64,000 nt of DNA from Clostridium gasigenes (GTDB lineage: Bacteria; Bacillota; Clostridia; Clostridiales; Clostridiaceae). Under the pieces are notes generated by a model. The model searched no databases and was not told where the DNA came from. It saw only the letters and a list, made by a program, of their open reading frames with translations. A program made the position numbers and the translations under genes. Positions 53,957 through 61,909 of the stretch are shown piece by piece. The stretch's first letter is position 1. Every line of letters starts with the position of its first letter. The stretch spans positions 1 to 64,000 of the forward strand of contig NZ_FNJM01000002.1 of the NCBI RefSeq assembly GCF_900104115.1, read 5' to 3'.

Positions 53957-54643
53957 TTAATTCCCCCCACCAAATTTATAGCCTACTTTCATAACCGTTA
54001 TAATATATTTAGGTTTTTTTGTGTCTTCTTCTATCTTCTTACGTATATTTTTTATATGAACATCAATAGTTCTATCATATCCATCAAAATCTATACCACC
54101 TATTTTGCATAAAAGTTGTTCTCTTGATAGTACATTACCTTTATTTATAATAAGTGCATATAATATATCAAATTCATTGGGAGTAAATTGAACTTCTTCT
54201 CCATTTAATTTTACAGATCTTTTTTCATAATCAACAATTAATATTTCATCATCAAAAGAAAAATTTGAAGCCTTACTCTCTGATAATAATCTTCTAAATA
54301 ACGAATTAACTCTAGCAGTTAATTCTCTTGGACTAAATGGTTTTACTAAATATTCATCAGCACCAATATTAAGCCCATCTATCTTTTCATTTAATGTTCC
54401 CTTGGCAGTAAGCATAAATATATGTACATCAGAACTTTGCCTTATTATTTTACATACTTCCTCTCCACTTATATCTGGAAGCATTAAATCAAGGATTATA
54501 AGTTTAAAATCAATTGTTTCAAATATTTCAATACCCTTTAAGCCTTTAGTAGTGCAGTAGACCTTATATCCTTCTTTCTCTAAGTAAGCCTTTAACACCT
54601 CTGATACTTTTTCTTCATCTTCAATTATTAAAATGTTATACAT
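53957..54643 (-). CDS. OmpR/PhoB-family response regulator
   Basis: 228 residues, AGAGGTGG before ATG. Receiver domain with phospho-acceptor Asp52 (ILDLMLPDISG), Thr in MLTAKGT and Lys in YLVKPFS; winged-helix DNA-binding domain FTPNEFDILYALIINKGNVLSREQ... RTIDVHIKNIRKKI. Probably binds the tandem TCTTCATA sites listed here. Confidence 0.95.
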   Translation of the reverse strand: MYNILIIEDEEKVSEVLKAYLEKEGYKVYCTTKGLKGIEIFETIDFKLIILDLMLPDISGEEVCKIIRQSSDVHIFMLTAKGTLNEKIDGLNIGADEYLVKPFSPRELTARVNSLFRRLLSESKASNFSFDDEILIVDYEKRSVKLNGEEVQFTPNEFDILYALIINKGNVLSREQLLCKIGGIDFDGYDRTIDVHIKNIRKKIEEDTKKPKYIITVMKVGYKFGGGN

Positions 54644-54738
54644 CTTTATCCACCTCTTATTTTATGTAATTATTATTTTTAAAATATATTCAATATATTA
54701 ATTAAATCTTTTATTCACTACCTATTATATCAATTAGT

Positions 54739-54757
54739 TTTAAAGATATTATGAAGA
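54739..54757 (-). promoter_or_regulatory. Tandem operator and promoter of the two-component operon
   Basis: Minus strand TCTTCATAATATCTTTAAA: octamers spaced 11 bp, overlapping the -35 region of a TATAAT at 54724-54729. Lies in the 315-base gap 54644-54958, which also has a perfect palindrome TTATGATATCATAA (54895-54908). Confidence 0.55.
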
Positions 54758-54958
54758 TTTATTATATTATTTATATTTTATTGCATAATTCTTTTTTTAT
54801 TTAGGGCATCCTTGGAACTATGATGGATGTTTAATTGAATTTTAATGTGATTTTTTTATTTTCTTAAAGGTCATTTGGAATAATATTGTAATTTATGATA
54901 TCATAATACTAAATAAGCAACAAAAAATCTGCAAACTATTCAGGGGAGGAAATTAAAA

Positions 54959-55192
54959 ATGAAAGTATGGGAAAAAAATTATAATGGAAACACTATTCGC
55001 ATTGAAAATCGATGGAGTGGAGAAAAATTGATTGTTAATGGAGAAGTTCAAGATGAGTGTATTGGTATTGCATCACGTTCAAGATTATGGGGTAAACTGC
55101 CAACTGGAGAAACAATAAAGGTTTCACTTGGTTGTGTTTTTACAGTGAATTGTGTTGTTTTTATAGATAATAAATTATTAATTAAATGTTAG
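54959..55192 (+). CDS. Conserved small protein, function unknown
   Basis: 77 residues, GGGGAGG before ATG. Beta-rich sequence (YNGNTIRIENRWSGEKLIVN, SRSRLWGKLPTGETIKVSL) matching a family of small clostridial hypothetical proteins that begin KVWEK. No catalytic motif. Alone on the plus strand. Confidence 0.75.
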   Translation: MKVWEKNYNGNTIRIENRWSGEKLIVNGEVQDECIGIASRSRLWGKLPTGETIKVSLGCVFTVNCVVFIDNKLLIKC

Positions 55193-55348
55193 ATATATTC
55201 TGTAAAACAATTGGCCATTAAATTAAATTTGATATTAAGATATTTCCCAATTCAAATATCTGCATTATCATTAGGTAAAGCAGATATAGGATTTAATGAA
55301 GTGGCCTCATTATTACAGGAAAGATTAGAAAAACATAAAACAAATCAA

Positions 55349-55391
55349 TTAACAATATTGTCATCTAGTTTTGGTCACAGTTGTAGAAAAT
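55349..55391 (+). repeat. Dispersed repeat, partial copy 1
   Basis: Aligns with the complete copy at 55990-56062 (TAGTTTTGGTCACAGTTGT here). The 216-base open frame at 55211-55426 that covers it begins at TTG and is not a convincing gene; it may be the end of a decayed one. Confidence 0.5.
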
Positions 55392-55426
55392 TTCGTATAT
55401 TTATACTATTAAAAAAATATAAATAA

Positions 55427-55458
55427 GAAGTTAGTAACATAATAAAGTTACTAACTTC
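55427..55458. terminator. Terminator shared by convergent genes
   Basis: 12-bp arms GAAGTTAGTAAC / GTTACTAACTTC (55427-55438 and 55447-55458), between plus-strand sequence and the minus-strand Csp-like gene. Confidence 0.75.
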
Positions 55459-55471
55459 CTATTTTAGGGTA

Positions 55472-55819
55472 TTACATACCAGTCATTTTTTTACATTCAT
55501 CAGCACATGAATAACATTCTGTACCACATCTCATGCAATGCTCATCTTTAAACATATCACATTCTGATGCACATTTTTCACAAATAGTAGCACATAGTTT
55601 ACAATGTTCTTTTACAAATTGACCACCCATTGACATAAGTGATGATGACATTTGGCACATTTGTGCACATTCAACAAGAATGCTTATACAATTCTTTCTT
55701 TTATTAACATCAGCTTCATTTAAGCATGCTTTAAAACATTCATAACATGCCTGTTCACACCTATTACATGCATCAATACATGCTTGAGATTTGTTTGTTG
55801 AATTTGTTGCTATTCCCAT
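55472..55819 (-). CDS. Four-helix copper-storage-like protein (Csp/DUF326)
   Basis: 115 residues with 19 cysteines, many as CxxxC pairs along helices (CIDACNRCEQACYECFKAC, CKLCATICEKCASEC). This is the Csp pattern, where a tube-like four-helix bundle holds many Cu(I) ions. No signal peptide, so a cytosolic Csp3-like protein is likely. AAGGAG before ATG. Fits the copper context of the region. Confidence 0.9.
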   Translation of the reverse strand: MGIATNSTNKSQACIDACNRCEQACYECFKACLNEADVNKRKNCISILVECAQMCQMSSSLMSMGGQFVKEHCKLCATICEKCASECDMFKDEHCMRCGTECYSCADECKKMTGM

Positions 55820-55989
55820 TTTAAAAACTCCTTCACATATTTAATTTTTTCTACCAAATATATTATGTGTAAAATGAAAAATTTTCATACTAAAATCAAA
55901 TGGGTAACTCTGATTTTATACAGCTGACCCTTATATACGAAAGCTTCAAAGGTTCCAATCAGTGTTTCTATAATGCAAATGTAAAATAT

Positions 55990-56062
55990 GTAATTTTTAT
56001 AAAATACATGTTAATATTGTTATATAGTTTTGATCACAGTTGTTAGATATTATGACTTATCT
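55990..56062 (+). repeat. Dispersed repeat, complete copy
   Basis: About 70 bases including AAATACATGTTAATATTG, TAGTTTTGATCACAG and TTGTTAGATATTATGACTT, directly upstream of the DUF2691 gene. Partial copies at 55349, 58745 and 63655. Confidence 0.6.
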
Positions 56063-56083
56063 ATGTATTAGGAGGATAATTAA

Positions 56084-56545
56084 ATGAAAAATATGGGAGT
56101 AACTTTTACAATTCCGAATGAGTATGGAAAATACCTCTCCGGTATATTAGAACCTATACCATTTGGTGAGTACCAGTGGTCAATTGATAATGATGAAATA
56201 CATATGTTGGAGAATAATGAATTTCTGTTTAAAGAAGAAGATAAACTAATACAAGGCGAAAGATTATATAATATTGCAAAAATAAATACTTACTATTTGG
56301 TTTTTGCTACTTTAAGGGCTTTCTTTAAAGATGGAACTGTTCAATCAGTACGGACTTATAAAGAATTTTTAGATAGCGATTGTCAAATAGCACTTGCAGT
56401 ATATGATTGTTCTTATGTTATGTTTTGGTGCAAAAGCAATCAAACGGTAACAAATATGTATAGTTATGCCCTATCAAAGGGCTATGAAGATGTTGAATAT
56501 ATTTCTGAAAATGATTTACTTAAAGAAAAATATTATATTGAGTAA
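56084..56545 (+). CDS. DUF2691 family protein
   Basis: 153 residues, TAGGAGG before ATG. Begins VTFTIPNEYGKYLSGILEPI, the DUF2691 start pattern (IPNEYG), continuing with YLVFATLRAFFKDG and YDCSYVMFWCKSN. Biochemical function unknown. No membrane segments. Confidence 0.8.
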   Translation: MKNMGVTFTIPNEYGKYLSGILEPIPFGEYQWSIDNDEIHMLENNEFLFKEEDKLIQGERLYNIAKINTYYLVFATLRAFFKDGTVQSVRTYKEFLDSDCQIALAVYDCSYVMFWCKSNQTVTNMYSYALSKGYEDVEYISENDLLKEKYYIE

Positions 56546-56613
56546 ATCATCCGTGGCACAATATGAGTTGGCTTGATTGCTATTTTTATTGTTGTATATA
56601 TTACGAACTAAAC

Positions 56614-56637
56614 GTCCAGCAACATGTGTCGCTGGAC
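56614..56637. terminator. Hairpin after DUF2691
   Basis: GTCCAGC (56614-56620) pairs with GCTGGAC (56631-56637), between convergent genes. Confidence 0.6.
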
Positions 56638-56680
56638 TTGTTACTTTAACATAATATACATAGATATTATGTTAGAAGTC

Positions 56681-57517
56681 TTATTTTAAAATAGCTTTTA
56701 TAAAATTACTCTTGATAAATTTCACCAATTCTTCGTTAAATTCGTTACGTTGGTCATAGAACGTCGCATGACCGCTATATTTAAATGGTATAAGTTTTGA
56801 ATTTTTAATACCTCTTTTTTGTACTTCAGCTAGTGCAAATGGAACAACTTTGTCATGTATGCCATGAATAATTAAAGTAGGAACATTTATTTTTTCAAGA
56901 TCAGAAAACAGTACTTCATTTATCCAAGTATTTGCAATAGCTGCAGTTGCCCACCCTGCTGCCTGTAATCCCAATTGAAAGAACCAATCAGAGAATGGTT
57001 CCGTTATATTTTGAAAGAAAAATATATTGCCGAAATCGCGCAGCATTTTAGGGCGATCAGTATATGTTCCCTGGATTATATCATCTATAACTTTTCTTGG
57101 TACCCCATAAGGGAAATTAGGACTCTGGATAAGACTAGGAGCCGCTGCGTCAAACAGAGCAAGTTTCGATACCCCATATTCTCTGTGCCTAGCCATGTAT
57201 CTGATAGCAATTGCTCCTCCCGTGGAGTGCCCCGCAAGTATAAAATTATTTAATCTCAATGCATGTACTACGGCTCGAACATCGTCTGATAATCGATCGT
57301 AGTCATAGCCTGTGTAAGGCTTATCTGATTTACCAAATCCTCTCATATCTATACCAATACATCTATATCCCATTTTGGGAAGCTGATCAAACTGATACTC
57401 AAACAACTCATGACTTCCAGGCCAACCGTGAAGAAATAAGATTGTCTCCTCGCCCTCTGGGTTAATATCCTCTACATAAATATTTACATTTCCTTCTACT
57501 TTAATATAATATCCCAA
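56681..57517 (-). CDS. Alpha/beta hydrolase
   Basis: 278 residues; TTG start with GGAGG upstream. Motifs: LFLHGWPGSHELF (oxyanion), nucleophile elbow LAGHSTGGAIAIRY, acid IHGIHDKVVP, and histidine in KYSGHATFYDQ. Chloroperoxidase/esterase type. Visibly GC-rich compared with its neighbours (29 of 60 bases G or C at 57121-57180), a sign of horizontal transfer. The following gap 57518-57838 has no gene. Confidence 0.9.
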   Translation of the reverse strand: MGYYIKVEGNVNIYVEDINPEGEETILFLHGWPGSHELFEYQFDQLPKMGYRCIGIDMRGFGKSDKPYTGYDYDRLSDDVRAVVHALRLNNFILAGHSTGGAIAIRYMARHREYGVSKLALFDAAAPSLIQSPNFPYGVPRKVIDDIIQGTYTDRPKMLRDFGNIFFFQNITEPFSDWFFQLGLQAAGWATAAIANTWINEVLFSDLEKINVPTLIIHGIHDKVVPFALAEVQKRGIKNSKLIPFKYSGHATFYDQRNEFNEELVKFIKSNFIKAILK

Positions 57518-57770
57518 GTAAATACCTCCATTAATAATTTATCCATTAACAATGTATTCCTTTTGAAGTACATATGTGAGTTATCTATCTAATTTTTAAA
57601 CGCCATTATATTCAGTTATCAAAGAACGATGTCCATGTTATCAAACTTAATAGTTACTTCTCATTATTACGCTATTTTGAGTTGTCTTGATTGCGATGTT
57701 GAAAAATGTATTTTTTAAATATGAAGATTTCAATCAAATAAAAGAACATCCTTAATTTTTCACAATAATA

Positions 57771-57803
57771 GAGCCTTATGATTTCTTAATAATCATAAGG
57801 CTC
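57771..57803. terminator. Bidirectional terminator
   Basis: Perfect 13-bp arms GAGCCTTATGATT / AATCATAAGGCTC in an otherwise empty AT-rich gap. Confidence 0.75.
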
Positions 57804-57838
57804 TCAAATATTAATAATCACCTATATTATAGAATATA

Positions 57839-58147
57839 TTATTCAATAGGTTGCTTGAATTTTGCTACTTCGTTATTACCATGATCATTATTTTTATTTT
57901 CACAGCAGCTCTTGTTTTTATTACCACCCATCATCATTGGAATCATTAAAATCATCATTACTGGACATAAGAATGGTACTATCCTTGCTAGTACTCCCCC
58001 AGTACTAGGACTAAATCTCATTATAAGTGGTAAAAAAGCTATAATTACTATAGGTAAACCACAGCAAATAACCATATGCAACATGTGCTTTAATGGGCTA
58101 TGTTTGTGCTTTGATTTATTTTTTTTGTTATCTTTGTGACAATTCAT
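57839..58147 (-). CDS. Met/Cys/His-rich small membrane protein
   Basis: 102 residues, ATAGGAGG before ATG. Basic His/Lys-rich N-terminus (KSKHKHSPLKHMLHMV), CC pair in VICCGLPIVII, two hydrophobic helices with a methionine cluster (VMMILMIPMMMGG) and C-terminal SCCEN. Six cysteines and many Met fit metal handling, probably copper; this is inferred. It shares the tandem operator with the two-component operon. Confidence 0.65.
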   Translation of the reverse strand: MNCHKDNKKNKSKHKHSPLKHMLHMVICCGLPIVIIAFLPLIMRFSPSTGGVLARIVPFLCPVMMILMIPMMMGGNKNKSCCENKNNDHGNNEVAKFKQPIE

Positions 58148-58213
58148 ACTTATTCCTCCTATATATTTTCAAATTTAAAATAATTATTATCTGATTACAT
58201 CCTACATTATTTA

Positions 58214-58232
58214 TATAAAGATTTTATGAAGA
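58214..58232 (-). promoter_or_regulatory. Tandem TCTTCATA-type operator upstream of the Met/Cys-rich gene
   Basis: Minus strand TCTTCATAAAATCTTTATA, two octamers 11 bp apart, 67-85 bases before the start. Confidence 0.5.
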
Positions 58233-58365
58233 TACTTTACTATGATTAATATTTATTTTAATATCAAATCAACAAAAGCAAATATTATCTCTATAATTTA
58301 ATGAATACTGGTGATTTATGGTGTATATTATTTATATTAGACATGTATTTGAAAGGATGATAACT

Positions 58366-58747
58366 ATGACATTTGATGAATTATATACTATTGAAAAAAA
58401 CATTGAATCCTAAAAAACTTTTAAAAAATTCTCATTCAGGTTCTGTTGCAGCAGCAATTTTGAGTGAAAATGGTAGAGTTCATACTGGGGTATGTATAGA
58501 TCCCCCTTGTTCTATGAGATTTTGTGCAGAACATTCTGCACTTGCTTCGATGATTACTGCTTGAGAAAATAGAATAGTTAAATTAATGGCAGTTTATAAA
58601 GATGGAACAATTGTCGCCCCCTGTGGACGATGTAGAGAATTTATTTGTCAAATTCATGATGACAATCATAAATGTGAGGTAATGCTAAAAAAAGATAAAG
58701 TCGTTATTATGGATGATTTATTACCTCATCGTTGGCAAACTACGTAA
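58366..58747 (+). pseudogene. Cytidine/blasticidin-type deaminase, frameshifted with one nonsense codon
   Basis: ATG 58366 opens a frame that stops at 58413 after an A-run (probable +1 slip). The main frame encodes [28 protein letters not shown] and, after a TGA at 58562, APCGRCREFICQ. Zinc motifs (CAE, PCxxC) are intact, so decay is recent. The TGA stands where a Gly codon is expected. Confidence 0.8.
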
Positions 58748-58800
58748 TGAATAATATTCTTATATAATTTGGGTTACAGTTGTTAGATATTGTGACTTTA
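58745..58800 (+). repeat. Dispersed repeat, partial copy 2
   Basis: AATATTCTTATATAATTTGG and TTACAGTTGTTAGATATTGT match the complete copy at 55990. Lies just upstream of the small membrane-protein gene. Confidence 0.55.
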
Positions 58801-58817
58801 ATGAAGGGATTGATATT

Positions 58818-59093
58818 ATGAAATCAATAATTTATAAAAATCCAGTAATATCCGCAATACTACTTAATTTATTTACTCTGTTTTTATGCATATATATATA
58901 TGTACATAGTTTTTTCGGTTTTATTTTAACAATTATGCCACTTACCGGTTTTTTAAATGGAAAAATAATAGTTAATGGAACTGATATGAACAATAAGAAA
59001 AAAATACTTATAATAGTTAGTTTGGTGGTGATGATTGGTATTATTTTGTTTTCTATTTATAATATGATAATCAACAAATTTATTAATAAATAG
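58818..59093 (+). CDS. Small membrane protein, function unknown
   Basis: 91 residues, GAAGGG before ATG. Two or three hydrophobic segments (ISAILLNLFTLFLCIYIYV, FILTIMPLTGFL, ILIIVSLVVMIGIILF). No family recognised. Confidence 0.65.
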   Translation: MKSIIYKNPVISAILLNLFTLFLCIYIYVHSFFGFILTIMPLTGFLNGKIIVNGTDMNNKKKILIIVSLVVMIGIILFSIYNMIINKFINK

Positions 59094-59106
59094 TTCGTAT
59101 AAGACG

Positions 59107-59139
59107 AAAAACAAGCATTAATTACAATGCTTGTTTTTT
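59107..59139 (+). terminator. Terminator after the small membrane protein
   Basis: 13-bp arms AAAAACAAGCATT / AATGCTTGTTTTT followed by T. Confidence 0.8.
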
Positions 59140-59242
59140 ATCTACTCTTTTCTAAAATTTTCTAAGTCTATAATTATAATCCACTCCTAAAAAAACAGCT
59201 ATATATTTAAAAGTTCTGCACCAATGGCTATTATAATATGAG

Positions 59243-60088
59243 TTATTTATTGAATGTATCTGGACATGCATAAACTTCATTAGGATCTGATCCTACTCTT
59301 AAGCTTTTATCTAGTTGTTGAATTTTATTCATATCTTCTTTACTTAGTTCAAAATCAAATATTTCTGTATTTTCTTTTATTCTTGACGGAGTTGTTGATT
59401 TAGGAATAGTAACAACTCGCATTTGCAAATCCCATCTTAGTACAATTTGAGATATTGTTTTTCTGTATTTTTTTGAAAGCTCCTGTAAAAGTGGGACTTC
59501 AAAAATCTTACCCCTCATTAATGGTGACCATGCTTCTAATTGTATTTTATGTTTTTTACAGAAGTCTATTAACTCATTTTGAATAAGCAGAGGATGGAAT
59601 TCTACTTGGTTTACCATTGGTACAATTTCTGCATCTTCTAGTAAGTCATTTAGATGGTTAACTGTAAAATTACTTACTCCAATAGATTTTATACGTTTTT
59701 CTTTATAAAGTTTTTCTAAAGCCTTCCAGGTTTCTTTATGTAAAGGATGTGGCCAATGAATTAAATATAAATCAAGATAATCTGTTCCAAGCTTTTTTAT
59801 AGAAGTTTCAAAAGCTTCTAAAGTTTTCTCATAACCTTGATCTAAATTCCAAACCTTGCTTACTAGAAAAATTTTTTCTCTAGGTACTCCACTTTCTTTT
59901 ATTGCAATGCCAACTGCTTCTTCATTATTATAAAAAGAAGCAGTATCTATATGACAATAACCAACTTTAAGTGCTTCTTTTACTGATTCAATAACTGTAT
60001 CTTTGTTTTCAACCTTATATGTGCCAAATCCAAGCCAAGGCATTTTTACTCCGTTGTTTAAAATTGTATAACTTTTTATATTTTGCAT
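59243..60088 (-). CDS. Aldo/keto reductase
   Basis: 281 residues, AAAGG before ATG. Family motifs: LGFGTYKVENKD, HIDTASFYNNEEAVG (Asp, Tyr), VSKVWNLDQGY (Lys), LIHWPHPL (His), IGVSNFTVNHL and IPKSTTPSRIKEN. Reduces aldehydes or ketones with NADPH; substrate not predictable. Single gene. Confidence 0.94.
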   Translation of the reverse strand: MQNIKSYTILNNGVKMPWLGFGTYKVENKDTVIESVKEALKVGYCHIDTASFYNNEEAVGIAIKESGVPREKIFLVSKVWNLDQGYEKTLEAFETSIKKLGTDYLDLYLIHWPHPLHKETWKALEKLYKEKRIKSIGVSNFTVNHLNDLLEDAEIVPMVNQVEFHPLLIQNELIDFCKKHKIQLEAWSPLMRGKIFEVPLLQELSKKYRKTISQIVLRWDLQMRVVTIPKSTTPSRIKENTEIFDFELSKEDMNKIQQLDKSLRVGSDPNEVYACPDTFNK

Positions 60089-60209
60089 TTAAATCAACCT
60101 TTCATATTTATTAAATAATTTTTTTGCCATATGTAATCAATATATTTTTTAAAAATTGATAACTTATATTGCTTACTATATTATAATAAATAAATGATAA
60201 AAAATCCTT

Positions 60210-60748
60210 ACTATTTGATATTATTTTTAAAGCAAATACATTTCAAATGAAATAAAAAGAGAGATGATTGGAAAGATCTACATGAATATTTATCTGACGA
60301 GAAAGTAGTTAGATTTGAACCTTATGAGCCATTTTCAGCAGAAGGATGTAAAGAACAAGCTATTTACCTATCTAAAAATGAAGACTTTATAGCAGTATGT
60401 TTAAAAGAATCTGGAAAAGTTATTGGCAATCTTTATTTAGCAAAGCAAGACTATGAAAGTTATGAATTAGGATATGTATTAAATTCTACTTATTGGCATA
60501 ATGGTTATGCCTTAGAAAGTGCTCAAATTCTTATTAATTATGCATTTAAAGAATTGAAAGCTAGACGAATTATTGCAATGTGTAATCCAGATAATGAATC
60601 ATCATGGAGGTTGCTTGAAAGATTGAATATGCGACGTGAAGGACATATTTTGGAGAATATATACTTTAAAAATGACGTGGATAATCAGCCCCTTTGGCAA
60701 GATACATATGAATATGCACTTCTTGCATCAGAATGGAATATATCTTAA
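60210..60748 (+). pseudogene. GNAT N-acetyltransferase with destroyed N-terminus
   Basis: From 60251 to 60748 one frame encodes a GNAT (RDDWKDLHEYLSDEKVVRF, VIGNLYLAKQ, ELGYVLNSTYWHNGYA, MCNPDNESSWRLLERL). TGA 60248 precedes it, and no start codon exists before the conserved part. The bases before (FKANTFQMK in another frame) look like the lost first strand, shifted. A TTG at 60554 is too far inside to restore function. Confidence 0.7.
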
Positions 60749-60852
60749 TATAGATGTTAATTAACATAAGTAATCATAAAATAAATAATAGAGCCTTTGT
60801 TTTATGCTATAGAAATTGAGTATGAAATTGAATAATATGAAAATAAATTAAG

Positions 60853-60878
60853 ACAGAAGTGGATTTTTCCACTTCTGT
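60853..60878. terminator. Hairpin between GNAT relic and DUF1540 gene
   Basis: 11-bp arms ACAGAAGTGGA / TCCACTTCTGT with a TTTT loop. Confidence 0.7.
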
Positions 60879-60889
60879 TAGGTTTTGGA

Positions 60890-61048
60890 TTAGTTTATCT
60901 TAAAACTTCCACAGTCTGTACATTCAATAGTATCTGCCTTTTGAGAATGCTTTACTACTTGAATATTATCTAAAGTACAATAGTTATCATCTTTACAATG
61001 AAACTTACATTCTGCTACTGAACAACCTATGCTTGAATTATGATTCAT
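60890..61048 (-). CDS. DUF1540 small cysteine-rich protein
   Basis: 52 residues, AAGGAGG before ATG 61048. The DUF1540 pattern is clear: CSVAECKFHCKDDNYCTL and IECTDCGSF, with seven cysteines and likely metal binding. Such proteins are common in Clostridia, often spore- or stress-linked. Found by hand translation. Confidence 0.85.
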   Translation of the reverse strand: MNHNSSIGCSVAECKFHCKDDNYCTLDNIQVVKHSQKADTIECTDCGSFKIN

Positions 61049-61142
61049 ATCTATTTCCCCTCCTTATATCGTAATCGTAACATTTTTATTTTGCCTCTAT
61101 TAATGATAATTATGCACGAAATTTATTAAATTAAAATATCAA

Positions 61143-61187
61143 AAAAATAATAGCACCCCACTCTAATTGGGTGCTACTATTTTTTTA
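61143..61187. terminator. Stem-loop with TAGCACCC arms
   Basis: AAAATAATAGCACCC pairs with GGGTGCTACTATTTT, ending in T7. No gene ends beside it on either strand. The TAGCACCC part resembles the outer part of the CACCCC palindrome repeats. Confidence 0.7.
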
Positions 61188-61362
61188 TTTACATTTTAGT
61201 TAATTAGATCATATCTAATGTTGATTTTACTCCTAATATATTTTGATGGCACTTCATATAATCTAAAATACACGACAATATTATTACTATGGATTTATTT
61301 ATTTAACTCATAATAATATAAAGTAATAACAGGATAATTAAAAATAGGTGAAGAAATATATA

Positions 61363-61409
61363 GTTGACAAGTCAACAACTCAACCTTATAATAAGGTTGA
61401 CTTGTCAAT
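61363..61409 (+). promoter_or_regulatory. Consensus sigma-A promoter overlapped by two MarR-type operators
   Basis: TTGACA (61364-61369), 17 bases, TATAAT (61387-61392): full consensus. Operator GTTGACAAGTCAAC (61363-61376) covers the -35; GTTGACTTGTCAAT (61396-61409) follows the -10. The two halves are also mutual inverted repeats. Expected to be repressed by the MarR protein. Confidence 0.85.
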
Positions 61410-61457
61410 CAAAATAAGAAATTTTTTAAGAGAATTTAGTATAAGGGGTGTTATATT

Positions 61458-61883
61458 TTGAACGAAATAATGTATTTAATTAAACTCAATAATAGAATTT
61501 TTAGAACCACCCAGATTTATTTGGATAAGGTGTTAAAGGAATATGAATTAAGTAGCGGTTCTTACCCCTATTTACTTACATTAAATGAAAATGAAGGCAT
61601 AAGCCAAAATAAATTAAGTAAAGAATTAGGTTGTGATAAGGCAATGTCAGCTAGGACCATCACTAAACTTATAAAACTTGGATACTTAAATAGAGAAAAA
61701 GATGAAACTGATTCTAGAGCCTATAAATTATATTTAACAGAAAAAGCTAATATTGTAATTCCAAATATCCTCAAGGAAATTCATAAGTTGGTACATTTAA
61801 TAACAAAGGATTTAAGTGAAAATGAGAAAGTTATTACCATAGATTCCTTGAATAAGATTTTAAATAATATGAAAAAAGTTTAA
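61458..61883 (+). CDS. MarR-family transcriptional regulator
   Basis: 141 residues; TTG start with AAGGGGTG seven bases upstream (ATG 61470 is too far). wHTH part GISQNKLSKELGCDKAMSARTITKL and wing REKDETDSRAYKLYLTEK are standard MarR. Precedes the MFS exporter by 26 bases; the ligand is probably a pump substrate (inference). Confidence 0.93.
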   Translation: MNEIMYLIKLNNRIFRTTQIYLDKVLKEYELSSGSYPYLLTLNENEGISQNKLSKELGCDKAMSARTITKLIKLGYLNREKDETDSRAYKLYLTEKANIVIPNILKEIHKLVHLITKDLSENEKVITIDSLNKILNNMKKV

Positions 61884-61909
61884 ATTATAAGAATAAAAGG
61901 AGAATATAA

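Noticed and set aside
55211..55426. 71-codon open frame starting at TTG
   Set aside because: No ribosome binding site and its end coincides with a dispersed repeat; probably a relic or chance frame.
58562..58564. TGA in the deaminase as a selenocysteine codon
   Set aside because: The gene also has an upstream frameshift and the position normally holds glycine, so a nonsense mutation is simpler.
60554..60748. Short acetyltransferase from TTG 60554
   Set aside because: It lacks the whole N-terminal half; the upstream sequence in frame is clearly the missing part of the same broken gene.
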